In this document: piece by piece, positions 47,619-58,355 of the stretch
Numbering within the stretch: the stretch's first letter is position 1
Layout: every line of letters starts with the position of its first letter
DNA from: Choanephora cucurbitarum
Taxonomy: Eukaryota > Mucoromycota > Mucoromycetes > Mucorales > Choanephoraceae
Direction of reading: 5' to 3'
Assembly: GCA_025331435.1 (NCBI GenBank)
Contig: JAIWNI010000111.1
Coordinates: 28,602-92,601 of the forward strand
Length of the DNA stretch: 64,000 nt
Translations under genes and position numbers: made by a program
Notes under the pieces: generated by a model
Database searches by the model: none
Seen by the model: only the letters and a program-made list of their open reading frames with translations
Told to the model about the DNA's origin: nothing

Positions 47619-47678
47619 AGGAGAATAGGATTAGACTGTGTATAAAATGAAAATAAAGTAATATGGATTAACAAGTAA

Positions 47679-48263
47679 TTATTGTTGGAAGAAGTTGCCA
47701 TGAACCCGTGTATCTCTCTCGAGTCTTGCAAATGTTGCTATTTTCTCTTTACAGGCAGGGCAATGATGTGTTACATCTTTAGTCCAGGGAAACAAGAAGG
47801 GAAGGAGACACCCACCACTATGGAGGCCTACCATAAACAAGCCTGCTACACTCAATCCAGTACACGCACCTGAATCATAATCTAGCATAGTGTAGACAAA
47901 TTGGTTACAATGAGGACACTGAACAGGTGCTGATTTTGTCGTTAGAGTAGCTATTGGTTGGATTACATCTGATTGGTTGCTTGGCATGGGTGCTGTTGTT
48001 AAATTAGGAGATGGAATAGCGCCGTAGTATGGACCGTTGGGCCTGACAGGTGCTGCATAAGGTGGTGGAGCAAGAGGGGCTGATAGCGCTGGAGATGAGT
48101 GTGGTGGTGTATAAGGTTGAGGATAAGGTTGTGGCATGGTTACTGGATATAGGGGCTCATTTTGTGGTGGAGGTACTTGAGGATAGACAGATACATAGTG
48201 TTGAGGTGATGGCGGTACAGAAGAGGGTAATTCTAGATGTGGGTTGAGGTGTGTTCGAGACAT
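47679..48263 (-). CDS. LITAF/SIMPLE-domain protein
   Basis: Single exon, 194 residues. The first 110 residues are Pro/Tyr/Ser-rich and include APPPYA (66-71), a PPxY motif for WW-domain ubiquitin ligases of the Nedd4/Rsp5 type. The LITAF domain follows: CPHC at 116-119, a hydrophobic stretch (GLSVAGLFMVGL...GCLLPFLFPW) that inserts in one membrane leaflet, and HHCPAC at 166-171. The two CxxC halves bind zinc. LITAF proteins sit on late endosomes and lysosomes and act in sorting membrane proteins. The domain is unmistakable; the fungal role is not established. Confidence 0.92.
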   Translation of the reverse strand: MSRTHLNPHLELPSSVPPSPQHYVSVYPQVPPPQNEPLYPVTMPQPYPQPYTPPHSSPALSAPLAPPPYAAPVRPNGPYYGAIPSPNLTTAPMPSNQSDVIQPIATLTTKSAPVQCPHCNQFVYTMLDYDSGACTGLSVAGLFMVGLHSGGCLLPFLFPWTKDVTHHCPACKEKIATFARLERDTRVHGNFFQQ

Positions 48264-49667
48264 ATGAAAATAAGCTTCTTTAAGGAAAAAGGAAAAGAAA
48301 AGAAAAGAGAGAGAAAGCGAGAGAAAAAGAGGGCGAAAATCAGTGACGATTTAGAGTATCATCTGACTTTAAGACTCTTGGCATATTCCTTGTTGCACAA
48401 ACGGTCTAAGGCAACAGTTTATTCTTATTCGTTGTTTAGATTAGCATAAAGAGAAGCAACAAAGATTTTCTTAAGAGTGTATTTTTCTTGTGACTTGCGC
48501 TACTTGACTTTGATTGATTTGTTACTCTTTGCTTCTTCTCTTAAGGGACAACTAATTTATCATTGTGTCCGAATGCTTGCTATAAAAAAGACACTTATTT
48601 TACTGTTGATGCATGGACCAATGAAATACGATGTCTTGGTACTAAATCAATTCAGTGTTAAACAATGATACTGTTGCATCGAGGTCTCCTAAACAGAACT
48701 TGGTGACTCTTTTGTCATATGTTAAAAGTCATTCCAAGTGTAGGGTCAGTGTCGAAACTTGGGCTCTTTTCTTTTCATGTAGAGAAGAATGTCAAATAGC
48801 CACTGACGTATACAATAGTCGCTTTATTTAAGAGTATTCCTATTCTTGAGAAACACACTGTTATATTGAGCATACTTTTAACTCGAATGGTGTTTTAGCG
48901 CTTGAAACAATCTTCAAGGAAAATGATCACACTTTTGTATCGAGCGTACTCTTGACTCGAGCAACTACGGTACATACGGTAAGCATTAGGCTTACTAATG
49001 CAAATCGCACTCATGAGTATTATCCTTAAAGAAAGACACTACATGCATACATGCCTAGTATTGTTTTGTTTTATCTTTTAAAACGAAAGAAAAAAGAGAT
49101 AGTGGTACCTTACAGTTTCAGTTATCGATGACGAGTCAGATGATAACTCAGTTGAGCAAATAAAAAAAAAGGAATTTGAACTTGAGCTAACAAAGATATA
49201 TATATTTATCATTAGCTGTTGATCAAAGCTTGAATTCACTGCAAAAATACAAAGATATAAATATAAAGAGAGAGAAATAAAGCTGTATCTGTATAGTGCT
49301 ATAAATGATTTCTTTGATCACACACTAATGAAGAAGAGTGTACAAAGTACCACTTGATCAGGACCCTTTCGTAGTTTGGACCCTTGAAATTGAAGGTCAA
49401 CTGCTAGATGCACGGGAAAAAAGGCGGAGAAAATGTCTTACATAATTAAGCCTACCAATCATATAGAATTCTTTGATAACCTGATTAGACCCTTGACTTC
49501 CTTTGTTGCGTATGTGTAAAGCAATGTTTGAATATCCGTCCCGGTCACACCATTTCTTTTTTTTAGTTGTTTCTTATATAAAACAAAACAAGTGATCACT
49601 CTTCTCTCTTTTTCTCTTTGTTGCTTTCCTATCTCTTTAGAATATATAGATAGTTCATGCATATAAT
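48264..49667. other. Divergent intergenic region
   Basis: 1.4 kb between the LITAF-like gene (leftward) and the GlcNAc-6-phosphate deacetylase gene (rightward). It contains a purine-rich tract near 48280-48340 and a pair of degenerate repeats (48854-48890 and 48928-48965). No gene is recognised. Confidence 0.45.
48854..48965. repeat. Pair of degenerate direct repeats
   Basis: Two segments of about 37 nt beginning CACACT and containing GAGC(A/G)TACT(T/C)TT(A/G)ACTCGA start at 48854 and 48928, 74 bp apart. They agree at roughly three quarters of positions. Function unknown; chance cannot be excluded. Confidence 0.3.
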
Positions 49668-51131
49668 ATGGCACCAATAGAGCATGAATACACAGGAAAG
49701 ATCTACAAGATCATCAATGCAAGACTTCTAATGGACCACAAAATTGTACATGATGCTTATCTTTGGTACCAAGATGGCAAGATTATATACCCTCAAGACC
49801 TTTTCTTTTCCGCTCGTCGTGATGCAGATGAGATCATTGATGCTCAAGGTCTTTTGGTTGTCCCAGGCTTTATTGATACACAAATCAATGGGGCTTATGG
49901 TATCGACTTTGCAGACAATGAAGAGCCAGTTGATGTCTTGCAAAAGAACATAAACACAGTTGCAAAGGGCCTCTTGAGATTTGGATGTACTGCTTTCTGT
50001 CCAACTATCGTTAGTTCGTCATCTGAAGTGTATGAGAAGGTAATTGACTTGGGTTCTTTTATTGATATGGATTCACTTCTATTACACAGACATTTGAAAG
50101 AGAAAAAAAAGACTTAACAGTTCACTGTTTAGGTTCTTCCATTGTTAAAACGTCGTAAGGGAAGTGCTACAGGTGGTGCTGAGATCTTGGGTGCACATCT
50201 AGAAGGTCCATTTATATCTGTCTTGAAGAAGGGAGCACACAATCAATCCGTTTTCAAAGTAGCAAAAAACGGTATTGCTGATTTTGATAAGACCTATGGT
50301 GCTGAACTGAAGAAAGGCAGTCAAACAGTCAGTATCATCACAATAGCACCAGAACTCGAAGGTACATGCGATGCTATCCCTGACTTAGTATCTCGTGGTA
50401 TTACAGTAGCAATGGGACATAGTGCTTGCCGTATTGCTGAAGCAGAAAAGGCAGTGACAAAAGGAGCTAACAGTATTACACATTTGTTCAATGCTATGCA
50501 GGCTGTAAGTATATAATGTTTCTTTTCTTTTTGTTAGCAGTTATTGACTCTATTGAATCAACAGTTCCATCATCGCGATCCTGGCCTTGTTGGCGTCCTT
50601 GGTGCTTCTGATTTACCTAGTCCTGAAAAGAAGAGTCGCTATCCTAAATCCTCAGTCTCATCCCCCAATCAATCTGAACTCGACCCACGTCCCTTCTATG
50701 GTCTTATCTGTGATGGTGTTCATGTTCACCCTAATTCAATTCGTATTGCTTATTGCTCTCATCCTAGCGGAGCCGTCTTGGTGACGGATACCTTGTCTGC
50801 TATGGGACTGCCTAAAGGTGTTTATGTCTTGGGTGGGAAAGAAGTGGAAGTAGATGAAAAAGGAGGCGCCTATGTTAAGGGCACAAAGACATTAGCTGGT
50901 AGTACCATCACCATTGACCAATGTATTCGAAACTTTCAAAAGTTTACAAATTGTTCACTTGTGGAGGCTATTGAAGCAGCTACGCTTCATCCCGCTCAAA
51001 TGCTGGGAATTGATCATCGAAAAGGTACACTGAATGCAGGAGCTGATGCTGATTTTGTATTTCTGGATGATACATCTGGAGAAGTGTGTGTAAAACGCGT
51101 ATTTGTTGCTGGTGAAGAAGTTCAACTGTGA
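49668..51131 (+). CDS. N-acetylglucosamine-6-phosphate deacetylase
   Basis: Three exons, 49668..50039, 50133..50504, 50565..51131, 436 residues. It is an amidohydrolase-fold enzyme that removes acetate from GlcNAc-6-P (EC 3.5.1.25) in the use of amino sugars released from chitin. Signatures are LVVPGFIDTQINGAYGIDF, GAHLEGPFIS (metal-binding Glu), VAMGHSACRIAEAE, HLFNAMQAFHHRDPG, DGVHVHPNSI and VTDTLSAMGLP with the catalytic Asp. The final splice joins MQA to FHHRDPGLVG. A chitin-walled fungus needs this step for wall turnover and scavenging. Other GlcNAc catabolic genes are not seen nearby. Confidence 0.95.
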
Positions 51132-51795
51132 GAAAATAAAAGCTATTTTTAAACAAACCTTGCATTTGTATCAATAGTTCAGATGCAAAGAAACCTATGG
51201 TGGATTTCAATTGCATTTTTCAATAAACGTATGTAGTTTGAGAACATGTTTTTGTGTCATTGTAGCTTGCTTCCACTAAACATTCGTCATCTAGCATACT
51301 CTAACGAAAAACGTATCTATCATCATTATCAAACACATTCTTCTAGTAGCCAAAAAATGGAAAACAATCATTCATCCTGTTGGAGCATCTATCTTTACAT
51401 CAACCTGCGTGTCTATGGATTATAAGCATGCTCAAGCCTGAAACAAAGTTAGTAGACCTTGCTTCCAGAAGAAAAACACAACTAGTTAAGGTTGGTGGAC
51501 GTTGTTGTGGAACAAAGAGAGAATAAAGAGATAAGAACACCATAAACACAAGTCCAAATCTAGGTTTGTTTCCTTGAATAGGTTGTGTTTATAGTCATCA
51601 GAAAAGAACAGCAAAGCATCACACGTGACAACAATTGAAAGATGCAGAAAAAAAAGTTTAAAAAAATCTTTTTATTATTAATATAGTTATTTACAAGCAT
51701 CGAAAGACATACACAGAAGCTTTTTGCTGTGTATGTGATCGAAAAGATTATATAAATATAGAAAGTAAGAGAATCAATAAGAAAATCAGTCGCCT
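51132..51795. other. Intergenic between convergent genes
   Basis: 664 bp of 3' flanking DNA between the deacetylase gene and the 7-TM gene. AT-rich, with an A/T block at 51648-51690. No gene recognised. Confidence 0.45.
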
Positions 51796-52800
51796 CTAAT
51801 GATAGTGATGACTAAGGCTTGGTTTATAAGCTGGGGGTGGAACGGCAAAGGTACGCTTTTCATCTTCTGAAGAAGTTTCGGCATCAGCACCAACCTTGTT
51901 TGAAGTATATCTAGGAGGCTCACTATTGAAACTCCTTTGGGCAGGCTCAGCACCGTATTGTCTTCCGATCTTCTTGATCTTGCCGGTATAGATACACATA
52001 ACCAAGACACCCACAAGTGGTGTATATACCAACAAAGACTCAAGTACAATCCAAGCAACCAAGGGAAGAGTGTCTACGGTAAAATGAATCCAAGTCAAGA
52101 TAGTCATACCTGCCATACTGATAGAGAACAAAATGGGAGTGATACGAAGGAAGAGCATGTCGTCTCGGTTCTGTCTGATCATACGAATATGCTTGATAGA
52201 AATAGCACTCGTGTACCATACAAGGCCAATGTTGAAAGAACTGAAGACAAACAACAAGGTAGAGCAGACAGCAATGCTCAAGTCCTTTTGACGGTCAGAG
52301 ACACCGATAACAGTCTCAACCAAGACGGAAGCGATGGCTACCAAGGTATACAAAACCAAAAGGAACAAGCTTGTCCAATAGGTCCAGGGTCGCAATGATG
52401 GTGCACTCTTCTTGGCAGGCATGTGCTTCTCGGCGTTGCGAAGATACATGCTTCCCCAATGATCTCTGTTATAGATGGCAGCAGCAATATGACGGATATA
52501 GATCAGTTGGGCTTCCATGATACCACCAAATACCAATACGGATGCAGCAGGCAAAAAGCTGAGAACAAGACTCTCCTTGATCCAGTACTGTTGTTCGGCA
52601 ATGCTCATAGAATTACTAGATGCTGTTTCATAGCCCTTGCGATACATAGCAAGGAGGATGCTGCCGATAGTGACTAAAAATCCAAAAAGAGCAAACGGAA
52701 TCAAAAAGACATTGTTTCGACATCGGAGTGTCAGAATGATTGTGAAGAATAAGAAAATGGCTGCATGAACTGCCCAAGCTTCTACTTGTTGACTGAGCAT
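51796..52800 (-). CDS. Seven-TM-like membrane protein with PY motifs, uncharacterised
   Basis: Single exon, 334 residues. About seven hydrophobic segments can be seen: AAIFLFFTIILTL, FALFGFLVTIGSILLAMY, SLVLSFLPAASVLVFGG, WTSLFLLVLYTLVAIASVLV, LLFVFSSFNIGLVWY, ITPILFSISMAGMTIL and LPLVAWIVLESLLVYTPLVG. The soluble C-terminal tail of about 65 residues holds EPPRYTS and VPPPAYKPS; both fit PPxY or a close variant, docking sites for Rsp5-type ubiquitin ligases. This topology is compatible with a receptor or transporter regulated by endocytosis, but no family is recognised. The tail is also acidic/Ser-rich (ETSSEDEKR), a possible phosphodegron. Confidence 0.75.
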   Translation of the reverse strand: MLSQQVEAWAVHAAIFLFFTIILTLRCRNNVFLIPFALFGFLVTIGSILLAMYRKGYETASSNSMSIAEQQYWIKESLVLSFLPAASVLVFGGIMEAQLIYIRHIAAAIYNRDHWGSMYLRNAEKHMPAKKSAPSLRPWTYWTSLFLLVLYTLVAIASVLVETVIGVSDRQKDLSIAVCSTLLFVFSSFNIGLVWYTSAISIKHIRMIRQNRDDMLFLRITPILFSISMAGMTILTWIHFTVDTLPLVAWIVLESLLVYTPLVGVLVMCIYTGKIKKIGRQYGAEPAQRSFNSEPPRYTSNKVGADAETSSEDEKRTFAVPPPAYKPSLSHHYH

Positions 52801-53686
52801 TCTAAGAAACGAAAGGAAAAGATAAAAGCGTGTCTTTATTTATGACTCGCTTAAGATTTGAAAGAATAAAAAGAAAGGAAAAAGAGTGAGAACGGACGGA
52901 ATGCCTTTATGGTTCATGAAAGCACCAAGGATTGCATTTATAGACCATCAAAACTGTAGCCAAGCCGCATTCTTGCCTTTTAAAGAAGATGCTAAAAATA
53001 CAATGGTTGCACATCTGCTTAAAGAGAGGCAAAAATCGGGATTTAAAATTGATTTAGCCACTTGGTTAAAATTATTTTTATAGCTCCATTTTTTTTAAAT
53101 AGGTATTCAGTCTCTGATCTCAAATGCAATGAGGAAATTCAATTGATCATAAGAATTATCGGAACGACACTAATCAGTTGCTTTTCAGAAAATGCTACGT
53201 TTATTATCTGCCAAGAGAAAGATTGTTTTTGCTTTTAGCTAAAAAGAAAAGCCATAATGCACTTGACTGATATGTCTAACCATGTAATCGTACATCTACG
53301 AGAAAACTTTACTGTTATTTGATTGGGTCAAGGTAATGAAAAGGAAAAGAATAAACATCCTGGACACAATTATGGCTTCATTCTATGTGTTACTGACAAC
53401 AGAAGCACAATTTGAGATAGAGAATGGTGACACTATATGTGCTCTTTTTTTCTTCTGCTCACTGATTTTGTTTAACCTGGGTACATCTACAGAGATATCG
53501 GCTACTTGAGCTTTGTAATTGCGATTGAACGAGATGCAGAAACTCTACTATCTGTGCTTTTCTTTTTAAGAAGAAAAAAAAAAGATGTAAACAATTCGAT
53601 TTCTATAATTGTATCTATGCTAAATATATGTTGAATAGGCTAATTTTATACATACAGTCGTTCCAACACCAAAAGGCGGCTTTCTT
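52801..53686. other. Intergenic region flanking the transposon relic
   Basis: 886 bp with no gene recognised. It contains the promoter side of the 7-TM gene and ends at the TA dinucleotide (53687-53688) that adjoins the mariner-like element. Confidence 0.45.
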
Positions 53687-53688
53687 TA

Positions 53689-53719
53689 ATTCAAGGGCGG
53701 TTTTTTTCAACCTAAAAGG
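53689..53719 (+). repeat. Left terminal inverted repeat of the mariner-like relic
   Basis: It starts ATTCAAGGGCGG, then a T-run and TCAACCTAAAAGG, and follows TA. The right end, read inward, is CTTAAAGGGCG, a T-run and TCAATCTAAAAGG. Confidence 0.75.
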
Positions 53720-55060
53720 TGCCTTTCAACTTTCCAAATCTCGCTTTTTTCTTCAAATAAATATGATGACTACCCGCTTTTATTATGAAGATGGCTAAGG
53801 AAAATTGATTGATGAGGAAGGAAGAGATGTAATGGATTGGCTCGATGAAGGTACTCCTTTTCACTTAATAACACTGACTCGTATTACAGAGTATCGTAAA
53901 AAGCAAGAAGAAGGAACTTCCTTCGAAGATTCCTTGAGAGACTTTGAGGAGGTCATAGCTACAGTTGAGAAGCAGAAAAAATTTTGCCGCAAATACTCAA
54001 ACGAGCAAAAGCTTGCTTTTGTCTATTATAGCTGAATCAAATTATTTAACGCAGCTAAGTCCGGGCGCTTAGCAGGCGGTATAGCTGAAAGAACAGCACA
54101 GAAATGGGCCAAAAAACTCAAAGGGGATAAGGATTGGAACATATTTGAGAAACAACCCAATTCGGCCAATAGAGCAAAACCGCAATTGGATGAAAGACAT
54201 AAGGTTCGCCTGTTAGAGTTTTACGATAATTGGCCACAGGCATGAGTGCTTGATGCAATGGAATCACTCACTCAAAAATTCTCTAATCTGACTGTGAAGA
54301 AAAGTACTGTTCACAACTTCTTGAAGGATAAGTGCAATCTTTCTTTTAAGAAGCTAACACGCTTACCGGTTACTAGAAATAATTCAGATATGATCCAAGC
54401 TCGTAAAGATTGGGCCATCAAGTGGACTGATACTGACATGAATTACTTGAAAAACTGTGTATTCGTATACGAGTATGCATTTGATATAAACATGAGGCCT
54501 CCTAGCGGATAGTCTGTAAAAAGGAACTCGTGCTATCACTACCACTCCTATTACTACGGCTGTATTTCATACTGTATTAGACGCCATATCAGCAAAATTT
54601 GCTGTTGCTATGGAACTTTATAATCCTCAAGAAGAATGCTCTAGCTAATTAAAATTGTTCACAGCGGTCGTAAGAGAAAAGCACCAACTAAAAAAAGAAG
54701 AGATCTGAGGGCACAGAAACTGGCCACTACGTTAGGCTTCTCGAGAAGTGCATGGATGAAATAAAGTTGTATCCAAAACTAAAAGGCGACTATATTGTGA
54801 TGGATAATGAACCCATTCATACTGCTGACCGGATTGATGAAAGAGGTTACGGGAGCATTTACCTTCCTCCCTATTCTCCCGAGTTCAACTCAATAGAGAA
54901 TTTTGGATCCGTTGTAAAAGAAAAAATAAGGTAACACGAAATTCGTTTAAAGATGCTAAAGATCTAGCCGATCGTATCGCTGAAGCCTGCAATAACGTCC
55001 CTCCCAAGCACTTGAATGCGTTTGCTCAACACTCTGTTAATTGCTCTGATATCTGCTTGC

Positions 55061-55092
55061 CTTTTAGATTGAAAAAAAAAACGCCCTTTAAG
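55061..55092 (-). repeat. Right terminal inverted repeat of the mariner-like relic
   Basis: Inverted partner of the left terminal repeat, differing at a few positions and in T-run length. It is followed by TA at 55093-55094. Confidence 0.75.
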
Positions 55093-55094
55093 TA

Positions 55095-56345
55095 CAGGAC
55101 TAGTCTTTAGTTTGTACATAGCTTCTATGTGTAGATCCTGTGAATACTGCACGTCTGTTTCTTGACCGAATGCTATGCACAAGAACTTTGCGCGTACTAC
55201 TGCCAATTGCTATCGTCTTGTATAGATTAGTCAACCATTCAAGTGACAAGGTCATAGCAGGGCAGTAGCTTCTTCCGTTAGTCCAAATGTTGTTGAAAGA
55301 ATGATCACCTCTGAAGAGAAAACTACAAGATGCCTGCATATCTGTACAATGAACACATGCATCTCTTTACATGTAATAAATGAAAGGCACTAGCAATTGT
55401 TTTGCTCTTATTAGTTTTGATGTCCAAGCTCATTCAATATCGTTGGTGCAATTCTTTGACTGTATTATCATTTTGTTGTGAAGATATGCCGTTGATTATC
55501 AGACACGCTTAAAGGATAAACTAATTATATCGACGCCTCGAGAGAAAAGCCGCCTTGCAATTGATAACCCAAGTTAGCGTAAGTAAACAGAAACTTCCCG
55601 AACAGAGACAAAGAACATGCTTTGCGGAAATTGCCAATTTCGATGAATTATGGGAATGTCGCGGCAAATGCTCAAACAGAATTCATAGGCTTTAAGAGGA
55701 ATCCAGGAAGTACACACCGTCATTTGTATAACTCATCGATCTGACCATGTCCTGTGTGGTACTAAGGCCAGATGCAAGTGGAAGGAAGCCGGAAGGAGAT
55801 GCAATCTGGAGCATCTTTCAAAGCATTGACTCAAAGATAAAGTTAAAAAGGAGAGAAAAAGAGACTACCTTGCTGAAAAAAAAAACTCTTTGTTATAAAG
55901 CGAGCGAGGACAAAATCTCTTCAACATTCAGCAAGTATTTTATCACAAAAATTATTCCATATAATGACAATACTGAAGAACAGAAGTAATTCTGATTAAA
56001 GGAGATCCTGGAAAAAAATCCAAAATAAATTGTGTCATTTGTTTTGGTTCAAAAATACAAGAAATCAAACATACATAGACGCTTAAAAAAGGACAAAACT
56101 AATACTGTTAGCATCATAAGGAAGTAGAAGTGATTTTGAAATTGTTGAGAGTAATGTGAAAGAGGAAAGGGTTACAAGTTATTTTATTGTAAACTAGTAA
56201 ACATATTCGCTTATATAGAGAATATATGATGCTCAAAGTATTATTCAAACTAAAGATTGATAGCTATTGCTTAGCTTGGTCTGTGTGTTTTTTTTATGGA
56301 CAAGCAGATCATGACAAATAGTAATCTTTTAAAGAGAGCATTGAA
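55095..56345. other. Non-coding part of the left arm
   Basis: 1.25 kb between the mariner relic and the 3' end of the duplicated gene. Short open frames occur (for example 55747-55989, Lys-rich), but I recognise no family in them. It is mirrored at 61778-63028. Confidence 0.4.
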
Positions 56346-58355
56346 TTATTTTTTATTTGCCTCCCACTTGGGAGAGAAACAAGTGACAAAGGATTTTCTT
56401 TTTTTGCCTTTTTCAGCTCCTCCCATACGTCGTGCAACAAATGCCTCTTCGTTCAAAGCAACCAAGTGCCTCTGAAAGTTGATAAATGAATTAGCAAGTA
56501 TATATAAAAGTATAAAAAAAAGACTTACTCTCCAGGCACAAAAAGCAATCATTGTATCAACAAATGCTTGATTCAGCAAGCGAGGGTCATCAGGCAGTAT
56601 CAGCCGCTTGTTGATGCTTCTGGCCAAAAACACTCCTTCAATCTCTTGGAGAGAGAACATCTCCCCGCAATTTTCTTTAAAAGAAAATAATAATAAAAAA
56701 AATTAGACTCTGCACTAACAAAAATCACTTTCATACTGTGCTTTACCTCCCCAGTTAAAGGCTATGATTCTTCTATTCAAGCCGTATTCCTTCAGAGCTT
56801 CGAGGGCACACTGGTTGTATCGAAGGTTTTTGCCCTCTTGCTTCTTGAGTGTTGATGCATCACGGCCAGCTTTAAACTCGCAAAGAGCCAGCTCAACACC
56901 TTCTTCGCCTCTAACAGCCAAGTCTGCCTTCCTTCCGCAGATGTTCTTGCTTTTTTTGCTGCTTGTTGTGTTGCCAGTGTAGGCGGAAGAAGAACAGCCC
57001 CCAGAAAAACTTGTTTCGTGGCTCTTTCTGGTTTCTTTAGTGCATTCAGCACCGATTTCTCCACTAAAACGAGATAAAACAGGAAAGGTTCAGTTTATGA
57101 AGAAAATGAGAGAAACAATACTTACATAACAACCTTGAGTTTTGTGTTCTTGAAGATGTTGCTGAGAATCACGCTGATGTTAGCTACTACTTGGGCTTCG
57201 GTTACCTCGGAACTTCCCCAATCTTCAATGTTATTGAAGCTTTTGTAGAAGGCAACCATTCGTGCATTTAGTCAATAAGCCTGGCAGGTACAACAAGCAA
57301 TACTTACATGAAATCAGCAGCCAAGACAAGGTTATACTCTAACGAGTGTCTCTTGTTTTCTTTCAAGAGGCCAATCTTCTTCTCAGCAATCAGAATTTGT
57401 GCCTCTTCTACACCTTGTTCGTTTGACTTCTATTCTCATTAATATTAATATTGTACTTTATAATATTCATATTTTGTTTTTGGAAGTTGTAACACTAACT
57501 TTAATCACTGGGTCAAAAACAGATTTAACCAGTGCTTCTTCTTCTTCAGTAGCAGCAGTGGCAGAAACAGCAGCAGCATCTTCATCGACTTTAATGACCT
57601 CCCAAAAGAAGGGGTCAACGTAATTCTTGAAGACATCAAGAATGTCATCATTCAAGAAATCAACAATGCGGCTCATTGCCAGCCTATATATGCAGAAGAA
57701 TTTTGTTCACTTTAGGGTTCAAAATCGAAAACAAAACCAAGTCACTTACTTCAATGCAACAAATTCATCCTTGTTCAAGTCATTGAATTTGTGCAACAGG
57801 CGTACAGCCATCAAATCCAACATACATGCAGGGTTTTTTGTCTTCATCTTCTGCAAATTTTCGACATCACCCTGTACCTTCTTCCACACATCTTCAACGT
57901 CATTTTTCTCGCACTAAGCAGATATCAATACTTTAATGAAAGCTTATTGCTTGTAACTTACCAAGCTGTAGAACCACAGCATGATTGATTCGCGTTGGGA
58001 GGCAGAAGTTTGCTATGCTCAAATGTAAGAAACTATAAAAATATTTTGTTTTTGTATTAATACCGTATTCATCAAAAAAATATCGTTCAAGAGGTTTTCA
58101 TTAAGGGACCTATTGGTCTCCTTGTCTTTAGCAAACTTTTGCCAGACACTGACAATGTTGCTTCTTAATTGAGAGGTAGAATTGCATTCGTGTTGAACGA
58201 ACTGCAAAAGGTTGGAGTTAATCCAGTTTTCAAGACATGGAAGGTCGTGTTGGTTAATATAAGTAGAGAGGTTTTGAGCTATTAATTAAGAAAGAAGTCA
58301 GAATTTGAGGGGCAAATAGAAAAAACAAGTGCTTACTGTCAATAAAGTATTTCAT
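56346..58355 (-). CDS. Uncharacterised protein with PD-(D/E)XK-like C-terminal region, left copy
   Basis: Ten exons, complement(56346..56471, 56529..56674, 56747..57063, 57126..57239, 57308..57429, 57500..57683, 57750..57913, 57962..58012, 58064..58278, 58337..58355), 485 residues, every intron phase consistent. The protein has an Asn/Gln-rich helical N-terminal half and an acidic Ala/Glu linker (VSATAATEEEE). The C-terminal part reads GEIGAECTKETRKSHETS, then CGRKADLAVRG, LALCEFKAG and QEGKNLRYNQCALEAL. The spacing of D, ExK and Q..K..R.N resembles PD-(D/E)XK nuclease-fold proteins; I recall large families with such GRKxD...E.K blocks in Mucoromycota. Nuclease activity is unproven. The N-terminal exon (19 nt) is the least certain part. 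Confidence 0.7.

Larger units (their letters stand above)
53689..55092 (+). mobile_element. Tc1/mariner-like DNA transposon relic, left copy
   Basis: A 1404-bp element bounded by terminal inverted repeats and by TA on both sides (53687-53688 and 55093-55094), the target duplication of Tc1/mariner elements. Inside, starting near ATG 53763, is a decayed transposase: helix-turn-helix-like region about 54060-54370, then NMRPPSG (54494-54514), IVMDNEPIHTAD (54797-54832) and YLPPYSPEFNSIENFGS (54861-54911), the D and E of a DDE catalytic triad. At least five stops (for example the TAA at 53793, TGA at 54242 and TAG at 54510) and several frameshifts show it is dead. A more ruined reverse copy lies at 63031-64000. 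Confidence 0.85.

Noticed and set aside
55747..55989. 80-codon Lys-rich open frame in the palindrome arm (mirrored at 62134-62376)
   Set aside because: No recognisable family, no clear splice context, and length within chance; not called as a gene.
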